Below are positions 9,798 to 20,653 of a DNA stretch of 64,000 nt, piece after piece (within the stretch, counting starts at the first letter, position 1; every line of letters starts with the position of its first letter). The stretch spans positions 6,138,001 to 6,202,000 of the forward strand of contig OW051472.1 of the NCBI GenBank assembly GCA_932521025.1, written 5' to 3'. A model generated the notes under the pieces. That model was given only the letters and a program-made list of their open reading frames with translations, did no database searches and was not told the origin of the DNA. The position numbers were made by a program, and so were the translations under genes. The stretch comes from Oscheius onirici. Lineage: Eukaryota; Nematoda; Chromadorea; Rhabditida; Rhabditidae.

Positions 9798-11780
9798 CTA
9801 TTTGAGGGCATCGTAGAGCAGTATGGCACCTTTGAAAGTATAACCTTGGAGCTGCTTCCAGTTGACGGCTGCCTTGATCTTGTCCTTTACTTGGTCACTT
9901 CCGGATTGGATCATCTTGTGAAGAAGGTGACAGCCCTTGTTGCAGGCGATCCAGCTACCGTACTCGCGAGGCTTCATCTCATTCACGATCTGGACCGAGA
10001 GACGCTCCTCTTCCGGTAGGTTTTTGTCACTTCTGAAAATTAACAAAGTTAAAAACATTTTTCGTGTTTCCCAGCTTGAGCATGTAATACAAGAAAAACC
10101 TACCTCAGCACGGCGTTCAGCACAAAGCTTCCGAGCTCATGTTCCACCATGTGAAGACGTTCACCGTCCATTGGAATGAATTCCTGCTGCCGGCAGATCT
10201 GGATGATGGCCTTGTTGCACTTTTGGCGCATCTCGGAAGGCACCACGCGGTCGAACAGATCGTATTCGGCTAAACGTAATAGATGAGAAGATCCAAAAGA
10301 GCCAAAATTTACATGTTGTTTCTAGACAGGCAGCAACGAACTTTGGCTTTTTGTGCTCGTAGATGAGCTCCTCCATGTTCGCGGCCAGGAAGTCGTAGAG
10401 ATTCTCCTGAATTCCTTTGAAGAGCTCGGCGTAGCGGTCCTTTGCCTCTTTCTTGCTGTTGGCATTGCCATCGCCTTCTTGAAGCCGCTGGATTTCCTTC
10501 TTGTCCATATTTCGGCCGTCGCGAGGATGAACCAAGTAGTGGATGACCTTCTCTCCCCAAGGGTCCAGAATGAGCTGTTTGATGTCATTTGAGAGCTCCT
10601 AAACCTTATTTTTTTAAAGAGTTTGAGGGGTGAAAACATACCGTAATAATGGACTTGTTGACGAGGACAGTGTCGTCTACACTGTCGAAAACGGCCTGTA
10701 AAACTCTGTGACCGTAGTGCTCCATGGCGGCCTTGACGGAGAGATCCTTGAAGTTCTTTACGATCAACTGAAAAAGGTAGGTTTAAAAGGACCGGAGAGA
10801 GTTTTTTTGCAATCAATCTTGATCTTCGCTTACCTTTCTGTCCTTGGCTCCCGAATTCCAAACAATCTTCATAGCGACATGGGATCCTTCTGGCGTGTGC
10901 ACGATCTCGGGAATCTTGTCCTTGAGCGAGTCGACCATGTTGGTGAACTGGTCGCGGTCACAGTGACACAAAAAGTCCAGAAGAAGCTTGTGAGTCAGCG
11001 ATAGACGGAGCGTCGTCTTCTCGATGAGAATCTGCAGTTGTTCCTCGATGAACTGCAGAATGAGCTTCTTCTTTGCCGGCTCCTCGGTGATGATCTCGCC
11101 CAGAGAGCGTGGTTTTTCGGACTGAAAAAAAAAGATTTTACAAGGAAACTTTAAAGAACTGACTCGGAACATTACGAACTCCTTTCCATAGAACTCGGAG
11201 ATGATGTTATAGCGCTGGAACGGGTCGGCATAGTCGTTGTAGGCCAGCTCTACGACCTCGGCGGCGTGGACGATTCTCATCAGACTCACGATGTGGCCTT
11301 GGAAAGCGCTGATGATGATGTTGCGCTGGTGCTTCGACCCAGATTTGAGCACCTTGGTCACGAAAAAGCGAGCGTACTTGCTCTTCGTCATCCGGACGAT
11401 CTCGGAGGAGAGTTCGTCAAACACTGAAAACAGGACGATTAGAATAGGAGAAATCGGATGGGCTTCAGAGTCTCATAGCGAGTCTGGGAACAAAAGAGAT
11501 GGAAGAACTTACACAGACTCGTGATCCCTTCTCTCTGGAGGGAGACAAGACATTCGATGACGCGGCATGTGTCGTGCGCGTAAATGAACTTTGAAGCGTT
11601 CCCCTTCACGATGCCAACGAGTTTGGTGGCGGCTTCATCCTTCTCTTCCTTTGGAGACTTGCTGCTGCGCAGCTTCTCCCAGAGCAATTTTGCCTTCAGA
11701 GCCTTCTTGGCCATCGGGTTGGACTTCTCCTTCAGCTCACGCAGGAAGGCTCGCTTGTCTGATGTGCTAGTCTTGGTCAT
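9798..11780 (-). CDS. puf-12: Pumilio-family nucleolar protein, PUM3/Puf6 type (PUF-12)
   Basis: RNA-binding armadillo-like protein; the PUM3/Puf-A family works in the nucleolus in ribosome biogenesis. Start MTKTSTSDKRAFLREL at 11780, stop TAG at 9798. About six exons: 11780-~11512, ~11423-~11175, ~11123-~10834, ~10769-~10641, ~10600-~10313 and ~10270-9798, the last itself split by a short intron at ~10104-10034. The order of segments matches human PUM3: an N-terminal basic helix, LWEKLRSSKSPKEEKDEAA, FDELSSEIVRMTKSKYA, AYNDYADPFQRYNIISEFYG, HTPEGSHVAMKIVWNSGAKD, HLVHPRD-like, and GDGNANSKKEAKDRYAEL. Exon 1 to 2 joins in frame as ...ITSL|LFDELSS. C. elegans puf-12 is the closest match I know. 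No lesion was seen. Confidence 0.9.
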
Positions 11781-12052
11781 GTCGCTGTAAAATGGTTAAA
11801 AATAGGTTACTCAATTTACTTAGAAAAATACGGCAGAATTCGTTCCAGAAACTGCTGTGCTTAAGGATACGAGAAAATTCAAAAAAAAGGCGAAAAATAG
11901 ACTCCCGGCGAATTCGTTCTATCTAATTTTTGAACATCTTTTCTATGAAGAGTCACGAATCCGTAAAAATCGATACAATATAGAGGAAAACAAGAACAGG
12001 CTGTAGGAAAAATCAGAAAAAACTCCAAGATTTAGGAAAAGTCGATAAGGAC
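11781..12052. other. Upstream region of the pumilio gene
   Basis: AT-rich, no gene. No E-box or other motif stands out. Foldback repeats begin at about 12053, so the promoter can be only about 270 bp long unless it overlaps the repeats. Confidence 0.4.
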
Positions 12053-13499
12053 TGTTCAAAAAAAAGAGGGATACCGTAGTTTAAAGAATTCCCTTCCCCG
12101 CGGGACCCATTAGCCATGCCGGTAATACTATAGTAGGCACGCCCCTCCATTCAAATATTTTGGCGCGCAATTTGTGAAATCGGGATTTTCACCACTTTTC
12201 CGTTATTTTTTCACGTTCTAGATGTGTTTATCGAACTCGGCGCCAATTATAACCCCTAGGATGCCGAAATACTTGAAAAATTAGGCGTAATACTTCAGAA
12301 TAAGCAACATCGCTAACATATTGCACCCCCCGAGAGTTTCTCTAGATCTTTCACTATTTTATTCGATTGGACACTCACCCAAAGGGTAGTTTTTGATGCT
12401 GCGTTCGATAAAATCAGCTAGAACGTGAAATAATACTGGAAAAATTGTTAAAAAAAACAATTTAGTCAATTTATGGCTTGCGCGCCAAAATATTTGAATG
12501 GAGGGGATGCCTGCTATAGTATTACCGCCATGCCGCGCATTCAAACAGCATTTTTCAATATTTTTCGATCAAACATGCTACCTTTGCATCACCATTTTTC
12601 TTGTTTTTGTGCATGTTTTTGTTGTCATTTTTTCTTTGGGTTCCTAAACAAAAGTCTGAAGGAAATATGGAGCCAAAAAATGTCCTCTTCGTGGTCGGAT
12701 TACTAAATTACTGCAAGCCTGTTATTGATGCTGTACATTCCAATATCCTAACCTACTATGCAAAAAAAGACAAGAAAAGATACATAAAAACGATAAAAAA
12801 AATCGATGTAAAGGTAGAATGTTTGGTTGTACTGCAGCAGGGCCTCAGTTCGATCTGGCAAGTCAGCCGTTTAGGCGCGGGTTAGTACCAATTCAAATTT
12901 TTTGTGCATTTTTCGTTTATTTCTCCTGTTTTCTTTCCTTTTTCTTGATTTTTTCGTTTCTTTTTCGATGTTCGACCAATCAACATGTAAATCCGGCAAT
13001 TTTTAGTCTATTTCAACACTTTTCGACCATTAAAAACGTAACTCCAGCATGTGTTCGTCATTTTCGACAATGCTTCGTCAGCAAAACATAAATGATGCAT
13101 ATCTAAAGATAATTCAATGAAAAGTATAGAACTTCGAAAAAGTGGCCGAACACATGCTGGAGTTACGTTTTTATAGGTCGAAAAGTGTTGAAATAGGCTA
13201 AAAATTGCCGGATTTACATGTTGATTGGTCGAACCTCGAAAAAGAAACGAAAAAATCAAGAAAAAAAACAGGAGAAATAAACGAAAAATGCACAAAAAAT
13301 TTGAATTGGTACTAACCCGCGCCAAAACCGCTGACTTGCCAGATCGAACTGAGGCGCCTGCTGCAGTACAACCGAATGTTTGATCGAAAAATATTGAGAA
13401 AAAGGCTGTTTGAATGCGCGGGTTGACCAATGGGTCCCGCGTGGAAGGGAATTCTTAAACTACGGTATCCTTCTTTTTTTTTTTTTTTTTTGAACAGAC
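12053..13499. mobile_element. Composite foldback element with nested inverted repeats
   Basis: The outer ends are inverted copies: TGTTCAAAAAAAAGAGGGAT + ACCGTAG at 12054 and its complement CTACGGTATCC...TTTTGAACAGA ending at ~13497, sharing GAATTCCCTTCC and GGGACCCATT. Inside, GCCATGCCGGTAATACTATA (12115) is matched by TATAGTATTACCGCCATGCC (12514). A third, much longer palindrome (12819-13377) lies within. No transposase frame is visible, so all parts are non-autonomous. Confidence 0.75.
12819..13377. repeat. Long palindrome, arms of about 235 nt
   Basis: 12819-13057 is nearly perfectly complementary to 13147-13377 (for example CATGTAAATCCGGCAATTTT at ~12984 against AAAATTGCCGGATTTACATG at ~13201). 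The loop is about 90 nt and holds no frame. The few mismatches between arms suggest a recent insertion or ongoing arm homogenisation. Confidence 0.9.
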
Positions 13500-14284
13500 C
13501 TTAGATTACGTTTTCCCACGGCTCTTGCTTACGGTACACAGCTAAAAATTAAGGAGGTCGTCGCAGGACCGCTCATTTTCACGGCGGCAGTTCAAACTAC
13601 GTTTTTGCAAATTCGAGAAGAGAAATCGCGAGAAGGATTTGTGTTACAGATTGTGAAAAGATCAAATGGACAATGGGATAAACTGTCCCGGCAGGAGAGG
13701 AGACAGAAATTGTACGCTTATAAGAAACAGTTCTGTCGAAAAAAAATATATTACGTGTGATAGGAATAAACGCTTTTTTTTCTCCCTTTTTGGATCTTAG
13801 TTAGTCATTGGCACCAGAGGCGAACAGGCAGAACGACGAAACAGACCTTGGAGTACACGCTGGACAGCTCTTATCTCTGAGGGGAATACCGTGTTCCGCC
13901 GGACTCTACGTAGAATCGCATCATGGTTCACATGTCCCCAGATGACAAGGGATTGGAGGGTCGTTAATCATCGACGGTACAAAAGGTCTGATTAAGACGT
14001 TTCTGCCCCTCTTTTCGAAGCTCCTGTCGTTGTGAGTATGAGTTTTTTGTTCTTTTCTGGGTACTCTCAAGGAGCAATGCGTCAGTAAACAGCTTCTGGA
14101 AATTAGTACAGGTGTTTCTGAGGGTGTGTCCTACGCAAAGGTTTTTAACTTCCGGGATTTCGATATTTCAGCTGAGATTTTAGAGGAAGATGCAAATTTA
14201 GTCAGTCCGGAACTAAAACCGATCGTTAAAATTACCGTGATGGTATACGCAAAACTGTCCGAGATTTTGCCTCAAATGACCCAA
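13500..14284. other. No gene recognised; possible element interior
   Basis: TTACGTGTGATAGGAATAAACGC at ~13753 matches the inverted end ...TATTCCTATCACGCGTAAT at ~14991-15010, so this stretch may be the interior of one larger element (13750-15010). I see no protein-coding signal in it. Confidence 0.35.
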
Positions 14285-15010
14285 TATTACGTGTGGAAGG
14301 AATAAACGCCCCCCTTCTAAAATTTTTGTTTTTTATCCAAATGCCACCAAAATTCGGCTGGAAGGGGGCAGTATAAGACCCAACTCCCCTACAAAATTTC
14401 AGCCAATTTGCATTTTCTATGGCGGAGCTAGGTCGGTTTTTTCACTTTTTGGGGTCCGACCTCGCGGCACTGTCGGACCCATAACTTTTTTTTTGAGGAA
14501 AACATATCGGCATGTTCTATAGCCTATGGCATGCATCACTTATGAGGCTACATGCCTGTACAATCCCAGAGCAAGCCATCGAACAGTTTTCTCAAACATT
14601 CGCTCCCCAACTTTTTTTCACTTGGCCAAAAACACCATGTATATCATGAAAAAAAAGGGGATATCATGGAATTTTTTGGTCAAAATTTTTTATTCTTCCA
14701 ATAGCATCGTACTGACTTGCTATTACCCAGCTCTAGAACATTCTATGAGACATTCTTCGACCCAATTTCGAATTCCCAATGCCGATATGTTTTCCTCAAA
14801 AAAAAGTTATGGGTCCGACAGTGCCGCGAGGTCGGACCCCAAAAAGTGGTAAAATCGACCTAGCTCCGCCATAGAAAATGCAAATTGGCTGAAATTTTGT
14901 AGGGGAGTTGGGTCTTATACTGCCCCCTTCCAGCCGAATTTTGGTGGCATTTGGATAAAAAACAAAAATTTTAGAAGGGGGGGGGGCATTTATTCCTATC
15001 ACGCGTAATA
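14285..15010. repeat. Foldback element with arms of about 225 nt
   Basis: 14287-14512 is complementary to 14779-15008 (GGTCCGACCTCGCGGCACTG at ~14454 against CAGTGCCGCGAGGTCGGACC at ~14819). The spacer is about 265 nt. The end motif ATTACGTGTGGAAGGAATAA (14285) is a variant of the motif at 13753. Non-autonomous. Confidence 0.9.
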
Positions 15011-15441
15011 TCTACCTCTTTCCAGAAATTTGTTCCGTTTGTACGAGTTGAACGAGTTCCCCGCTGAAAAAAAAAGATAACATTGAAGAATCTCATCATC
15101 TTTTGTGGCAGTTGGTCTCCTCGTGAAGGACGCGAGACTATGTATTGTTCCGCGGAATAATCGCCCCTTTTCACTTTCCTCACGAAACATTCGCCCACAT
15201 TTTTCAATGCGGAAGAAAAGACCGCTTCTCTTTTCGAACGCGGAAAACGTATGGTCAACAAGCATTTATTCCACAGGTTTCTGTTTTTCAAGTTCAAAAC
15301 AGTTTTCTTCTCAGTTTTGGTAGCAATCGACCAGGTGAGGCTAACAGCAGTATACTTCTCACCACCCGCGGGCCGCGACATGGACCGACTGGGCCGATTT
15401 TTTGAGTAGCCGCTGCCGCGTCCGCATGGTCCAGTGGTTTT
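15011..15441. other. Intergenic; repeat fragments
   Basis: Contains TTGTTCCGCGGAATAATCGCCCC (15147), which is related to the repeated GCGATTGTTCCGC units at 18570-18670. GCATGGTCCAGTGGTTTT just before 15442 resembles a tRNA D-arm (see findings). No gene supported. Confidence 0.35.
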
Positions 15442-17374
15442 AGTCTATTTCCAACGAATATAGCCACCAAATCAATTCTTTAAAGGATTTTCGAAAACGA
15501 AATTGACTTGTCCCGGCACGATCGCGGGCCGACATCATGCCATTCTCGTTGTATTTTATCAAATGCTGGATTTTTTCATGGTTTTTCGACATTTTTCGAT
15601 GTTTTCAACCTTATTTTCGAGCTCTGCGTGAAAAAAGACCTATATGACAACAAAACTGAAAAGAAATAAAATGTTTTTGGAGAATTATTGTCATTTTAGC
15701 GATGAAACAGCATTTCTAAGCCAAATCGGTGAAAACGTAGTGTTTTTACGGGGCTGACTCATTTTGAGAACCTTCGGATTGAAAATGACTCGAATTGAAA
15801 ACAGTCGAAACGAAAAAAAAACATTTTGTAAAAGACATTTTGAAAACGTTCAAATTGAAAATGACGAACCGCCAACGATCATTTTGAAAAAGTTCACTTT
15901 GCAGAAGTTTGGGCGCAATTGCGTACGAAAAATTCCTACAGTATCTTTTTTTTTACCTGTTTGACGTTTTTTTGCTGAAATTACAGGCGTTCTATTGGTT
16001 TTTTAGTCTTAGAACGTAGAGAAGACTTCACTTATTGGTTCTACACCTTTGCAAATCATAATTATGCAAAATTCCGGCTTAAAAGGTGTAAAACAACAAA
16101 ACGAAACAAAAACGTCTACCAAACGAGTTTATTTACCGGTAAGTACAAAAAAATGATTACTTGTGCTAAGAATACACCATTGAAACGTAGTTACTGGAAG
16201 TAGCGAAGAATATCGGCTATTTCATCGATCTCCGCAAGAGTATGTATCATAGTCGGAGATTTTCTTCTGTTCAGGACGGCGTTGATCTGTTGATTCTTGA
16301 GTAGATCTTTCGTCTTGTGCTGTGGCTTGATCTGTAAATGACAAACTAATACGAAATAGCAGTTGAAAAATACCTGGAAGTTAGGTGCCGTTTTTAATAT
16401 GTCATAACTTTCCTTCTCAGTTGTAATCGTTCAATGAGTTTCGGGAGACTTGGTTTTGCTTGCAGCGTAATTTCCTATAAAAATTTGTTGCAACCCAACT
16501 AGAAATAGCATACGTTTAACTGCCTATGAAAGGCTTCAACACTATTGTTTGTTCTTGGATACTCTTCAGCGCTTTTAGCTACCACGGACCAGTCTTCTGG
16601 TAAAAAGCGAGGTGGCATTATGCCTCGTCCAGCCACATAATTTCGTTATATATACCCGCAAAACTCGAGGAAATGCTCATCAGAGCTGCATAAAAAGTGA
16701 CATACCCAGAAAGCCTGTATTTTTCGGGGTTTTGGAGAACAGTCACGTTGTTTAAAGGAATGACTTTGTAAGCAGCAAAACAAGTTGAATAAGATCTATG
16801 CCTGGAAGAAAGTTTTACTCTAAAAAGGGAAACTAACTTGTAGAAACATTGGAAAACGGGTGATCCGTCAGCATTCCTGTATGTCGGGCGCATAAAGTAG
16901 TTATCAAGTATTTCGGGCTTCTTTATGGTCTTCATTTCTGCTATGTGCGGTCTGAAACATTGCTGTAGCATAAAATATGTGAGAAAAAAAACAAGAAATG
17001 CAAGTAAAACACAAAAAAAGCCAAAAAACGTTAAAAAGAAATAAAAGGATACTGTAGGAATTTTCTGTACGCAATTGCGCCCAAATTTTTGCAAAGTGAA
17101 CTTTTTCAAAATGACCTTTAGCAGTTCGTCTTTTACAATTTGAACGTTTTCAAAATGTCTTTTTCAATTTGACTTATTTCAAAACGAGTCAGCCCCGTTT
17201 TTACGTGTTTTTCAAGTCATTTAAGTTTTAATATGCCTAGAATTCGACTAGAATAACAGGAAATGATAAAAAAGCAGAAATAATCAAAAATGCAAAAAAT
17301 CAACAAATTTTGCATTCGCGCGCACCCAGATTTGAATTTGTTCAGGTGGCTATGTCCGTTGGAAATAGACTATA
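15442..17374. mobile_element. Nested DNA transposon carrying a MULE-like transposase
   Basis: The outer inverted ends are TAGTCTATTTCCAACG...TATAGCCACC at 15442 and the complement GGTGGCTATGTCCGTTGGAA...TAGACTA ending at 17374. A second inner pair of inverted repeats is 15745-15955 and 17043-17205 (GGGCGCAATTGCGTAC / GTACGCAATTGCGCCC). The inner pair encloses a broken transposase on the minus strand. Long terminal inverted repeats plus this transposase type fit a Mutator-like element inserted into, or forming the core of, an older element. Confidence 0.7.
16197..17109 (-). pseudogene. MULE-type transposase fragment, frameshifted
   Basis: On the minus strand: CFRPHIAEMKTIKKPEILDN, then FMRPTYRNADGSPVFQCFYK, then after a gap KVIPLNNVTVLQNPEKYRLS and ...FAGIYNEIMWLDEA ending in TAA at 16619. 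A different frame continues at once with MPPRFLPEDWSVVAK and YPRTNNSVEAFHRQLN, then QIKPQHKTKDLLKNQQINAV and ...EIADILRYFQ before TAA at 16197. The NNSVE(A/G).HR.L motif is characteristic of the C-terminal part of MULE transposases in nematodes. At least one frameshift lies at ~16615 and the N-terminal catalytic half is absent or unrecognisable, so the gene is dead. Confidence 0.65.
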
Positions 17375-18354
17375 GCGCACTAGGAGTTACCTGAGCAACC
17401 AAGGTTCAATCCCAGCCGATGTTTTTGCAGTTTTTTGGTTTTTGCAAATATAATTTACAGTTTTTAGGCATATTCTAGCGTTAGGAAACCATTTTGTTGG
17501 CTGTTTTCGCTCACGATCGCGTAAATCGCTTTTTTTTTTGGCCGCCACCCCGCTACAATCCTTGCCTTTTTCATGTGGAAGACATGATTTTTGCGCTTAG
17601 CGATGTTCTACAAAGTTGAAGAGCAGATAAAGGGCTACAATTTTGTAGAAATTACTACGTTGAAAAAGTACGCCTTCTGGTACTACTTCACATCGCGACG
17701 CTTTGCAGCATTTTTTTGGATTGAAAACGTAATCGTACAGCCTTGCGACGATCTACCAAATTGTAACGCATGATTCACTCTTCAACTTTGTAGAACATCG
17801 TTAAACAGGTAAACCATTTCTTCGAGTCGAAACCGAGACTTCCGTTTGGAGGAGTGCATTCATTCTCGTGAAAACTAGGTAGACGTGAAATATAGCCCTG
17901 TTCTGCTTTTAGGCCCAAATTTCTTAAAAAATAACTGTAAATTTATATAATAACATATATAAAAAGTTATACGCATGTAACACCGAGAAATGCTGCCGCG
18001 ATGCACAAAGGGTGAGCGCGCGTGCAACCCGCGCCAGTTTTCATAAGATAACTCAGCCGTTTCTTAACGTATTTGGCTCAAATTTGGACAGCAGAAACTT
18101 GAAATGATTCCCCAGAACTATTTTTCTTTGTTTTTCGATATTTGTTTTTTTGGCCGAAATATGATCGTTTCAATTTTGTAAACGTCGGTTCTCGGCCATA
18201 AAATCGAATTTTGAAAAAAAACCGTTCTGGGGAGTCATCTCAAGTTTCTCCTGTCCAAATTTGAGCCAAATCCGTCGAGAGACGGCTGAGTTATCTTATG
18301 AAAACTGGCGCGGGGGCGCCATGTCGCGCGCTACATTGCCGCCGCGGGCTGTGT
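17375..18354. repeat. Two MITEs (17601-17800 and 18028-18316)
   Basis: The first has ends CGATGTTCTACAAAGTTGAA (17601) and TTCAACTTTGTAGAACATCG (to 17800). The second has ends GCGCCAGTTTTCATAAGATA + ACTCAGCCG (18031) and the complement CGGCTGAGTTATC...GAAAACTGGCGC (to ~18312), with TTTGGCTCAAATTTGGACAG inverted inside. Neither contains a frame. Between them is plain AT-rich sequence. Confidence 0.85.
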
Positions 18355-18543
18355 TCTAGTGATAGCTTAAGCATTTAACAGGGGTTATCACTCTCGCTGT
18401 GGGCTTTCAGTTAGGTCTGAGACGTCATAACTTTCTGGCAATCAGTATGCTTCTAGTGATAGCCTAAGCCTTAAAAAAAGGTTATCACTGTGCATCCTCT
18501 TTGTCAGCTGGGCTGAGGATGTCATAACTTTCCTTCTCAGTTA
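18354..18543. repeat. Two direct repeats of about 95 nt
   Basis: TTCTAGTGATAGCTTAAGC...GGTTATCACT...GTCATAACTTTC (18354-18442) is repeated as TTCTAGTGATAGCCTAAGC...GGTTATCACT...GTCATAACTTTC (18450-18536). The end ATGTCATAACTTTCCTTCTC (18520) is identical to a stretch inside the MULE remnant at 16399. Confidence 0.8.
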
Positions 18544-18559
18544 CCTTTGCCTATTCATT

Positions 18560-18715
18560 CACATTTGGATATTTGTTCCGCGCCGAACGGCGATTGTTCC
18601 GCCCAGAAAAAGAAAAGGGGCGGTTGTTCCGCGCCGAAAGCAAAAAGAGGCGATTGTTCCGCGGAAAAATAGCCCCCCCCCCTCCTCCTCCTCCTCCTCC
18701 TCCTCCTCTCGTGGA
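18560..18715. repeat. GCGATTGTTCCGC repeats, C10 run and (CTC)n
   Basis: Three units of G(C/G)G(A/G)TTGTTCCGC separated by A-rich purine tracts (18588-18663) are followed by ten Cs and then about ten CTC triplets. The open frames over this block only reflect its low complexity. Confidence 0.8.
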
Positions 18716-19378
18716 TAACATCTCCCTCTCGATTAACCAATGAAAACAGACGCTAATCCGGTGTGGGTGGGTAGAGATCTTTGAGAAGGGCAGAGGCTGA
18801 CAGTTGGGAATGGGATTTGTAGAACTTATGGATGTTTGGTTGATTCTTTGATGGAATAAGCTAGAAATTTTCTCCATTAGTCCTCCTTCTACCGTAATCA
18901 GTGATCATGTCTTCATTTCCTCTACGAAGAAGACACCAATTTCCTCCCCATGGTAAGTATCCACGTGAACCATCTGTCACCTGGTTCAACCATGATAAGC
19001 TCGTTATATATTGAAGATCAACATAAGGGGTGACACTAGCTTCCTTTACACCCAGGGACAAAGTATGTTTTTCTTTCCGCTGTCAACAAACAGACTATAA
19101 AAGTGTGCAAAGGAAGAGCAAAACACGCTCAGAGACTGGGTGAACACTTTGATCCTTTGGCAATATGCCCTGATAAGGTCTGGATAGCTAGACGGAGAAG
19201 AAAAGGTTCATAGTTCGTCTACAGTCTTTTGAACAAAGTTTCTCATAATGTTCATTTCTTACAAATAATACATTGGGATTGTTATCCGTTCTACATACTT
19301 CGTATGGAGGTCACAAATAGATATACAGGAGATCATCATCGGGAGATTGGAGTTGGGATTGGACTAAACAATATGTAG
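18716..19378. other. Downstream of mxl-3, no gene seen
   Basis: AT-rich with a few short frames on the minus strand that show no family features. It presumably contains the mxl-3 3' untranslated region at its right end. Confidence 0.4.
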
Positions 19379-20276
19379 CTAGAACAGCTGCTGCTGCTGT
19401 TCTCTCATAATCCTACAGTGAAGCTCGGCCTCTTTCTGACTCAGTTTTGCCTGATTCAGGATCATCTGAGTCAGAGTCACGAGAGATTCCTGACTCGGGG
19501 GAAGGACACCACTAAAGCGGAGAGCATCAACTGTCGGAAATGTGGTGGGTTGGATGGGGACGGGAGCCGGTAAGGGTACCGTAGCAACTGGAGAAGAACT
19601 GGAAGCGACTGGATAGGTCGGCAGAACTGGGACTCGTTGCTGTCTCTCACTCAACTGCGCCTCCAGAAGCTCGTTCTTTCTCTTCAATTCCAGCATTCCG
19701 CTTTGATTCTCGCGAATCTTCGTCTTCATCAGACTGATGTACTCGATGGCCCGTTTCAAAATCAGTGCTCGGGATGACTAAAAAAGCGAAGGGTTATTCA
19801 AGGAACTCGAATAATTGCCTACCTTCTCGCCTTCAAGAAGCGGAATGGCGTCTTTCAGAGCCATGAAGTGGTCTTTGATGTGGTCGCGACGACGTCGTTC
19901 CAGCTCGTTGTGATGGGCACGACGATCGTCGTCGACGGACGGAGAATGAGATTTCGGTGAAGAGGCATCGTCCTGTAAAAATCTGTTTAGAATTCTTTTT
20001 TGCACTTTTTAATTAAAAAGAATCAGATTAAGTTACTAATTTTCCAAATGCTCTTGACTTTTCCTATGATTTGGTACTGTTCCTTCTACAGGAATTTCTA
20101 CTAGTGAATTTAGAATCTACTTTGAAACACTTCACTTCTGGCTCAATCGGACTGAATAGTATAAACCGACATACATCACTGAAGTCATCTTCGTGTCTTC
20201 TTTTGCGTGTCTTTTCCAGATCCTGGAGCAGAAGGTTGCCACTTGGGAAACGGTTTTCATCGAGAAGAACTTCCAT
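19379..20276 (-). CDS. mxl-3: MAX-like bHLH-leucine-zipper transcription factor MXL-3
   Basis: Nuclear E-box (CACGTG) binding factor; in C. elegans MXL-3 represses lysosomal lipase genes in fed animals, opposite to HLH-30. Three exons join cleanly: 20276-20175, 19972-19823 and 19777-19379. The start is MEVLLDENRFPSGNLL, 7 nt after a TTTCAG that looks like a trans-splice acceptor. The basic region DDRRAHHNELERRRRDHIKD carries the H-x3-E-x3-R residues that read CACGTG. The helix 1/loop/helix 2 boundary lies at LLEGEK|SSRALILKRAIEYI, followed by a short zipper (KNELLEAQLSERQQR), a Pro-rich stretch and a Gln-rich end (REQQQQLF). Exon order and the EK|SSRA splice point are as expected for this family. 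No lesion. Confidence 0.9.
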
Positions 20277-20280
20277 TATA

Positions 20281-20290
20281 GACTGAAAGA
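20281..20290 (-). promoter_or_regulatory. Candidate trans-splice acceptor of mxl-3
   Basis: Minus-strand GCTCTTTCAG ends a few bases before the chosen mxl-3 ATG. It could instead close a 5'-UTR intron. Confidence 0.5.
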
Positions 20291-20371
20291 GCAAAGTTTT
20301 AAGTTTGAACTAAAAAAGATCAATGGAGAAGTAATTGGAGGGGAAGCCCGATGATGTATACAAAAGGAATG

Positions 20372-20512
20372 TTCCCGTGGTGACCACGTGAAGCCACCCT
20401 CGGCAGCAGCCAGCCCGACTTTGAGCCGGGGCAGACCTGCAACTGAAGGGGCGGGGCGCTATGAACACGGGAAGCGGGCATGCCCCCGCCCATCAAGACC
20501 CGTAAACAGAAA
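20372..20512. other. GC-rich island with stem-forming ends
   Basis: TTCCCGTG (20372) can pair with CACGGGAA (~20466), and inside are GCCCGACTTTGAGCCGGGGC and GCGGGCATGCCCCCGC. This is markedly GC-rich against its surroundings. It could be a structured non-coding RNA or a promoter island; I recognise no RNA family. Confidence 0.4.
20385..20390. promoter_or_regulatory. CACGTG E-box upstream of mxl-3
   Basis: A perfect CACGTG, in the context GACCACGTGAA, about 110 bp upstream of the mxl-3 start. It is the canonical site for MXL-3 and HLH-30, so self-regulation or HLH-30 control is a reasonable inference. Confidence 0.55.
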
Positions 20513-20653
20513 GAATAGCAAAGTTTGATCAGAATTCTTTGAAGCCAGGACTGTATGGGGAAAAATCTTTAGAGACAAGGCCAGATGGCTTTCTGTCCTA
20601 GACAACCTAGTTCAGCTGCACTGGTTTTCTAGAGAACGCGAACACATGACCGA

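Noticed and set aside
18555-18877. Gly-run protein frame on the minus strand
   Set aside because: The frame is produced by a C10 run and CTC triplets, a simple repeat.
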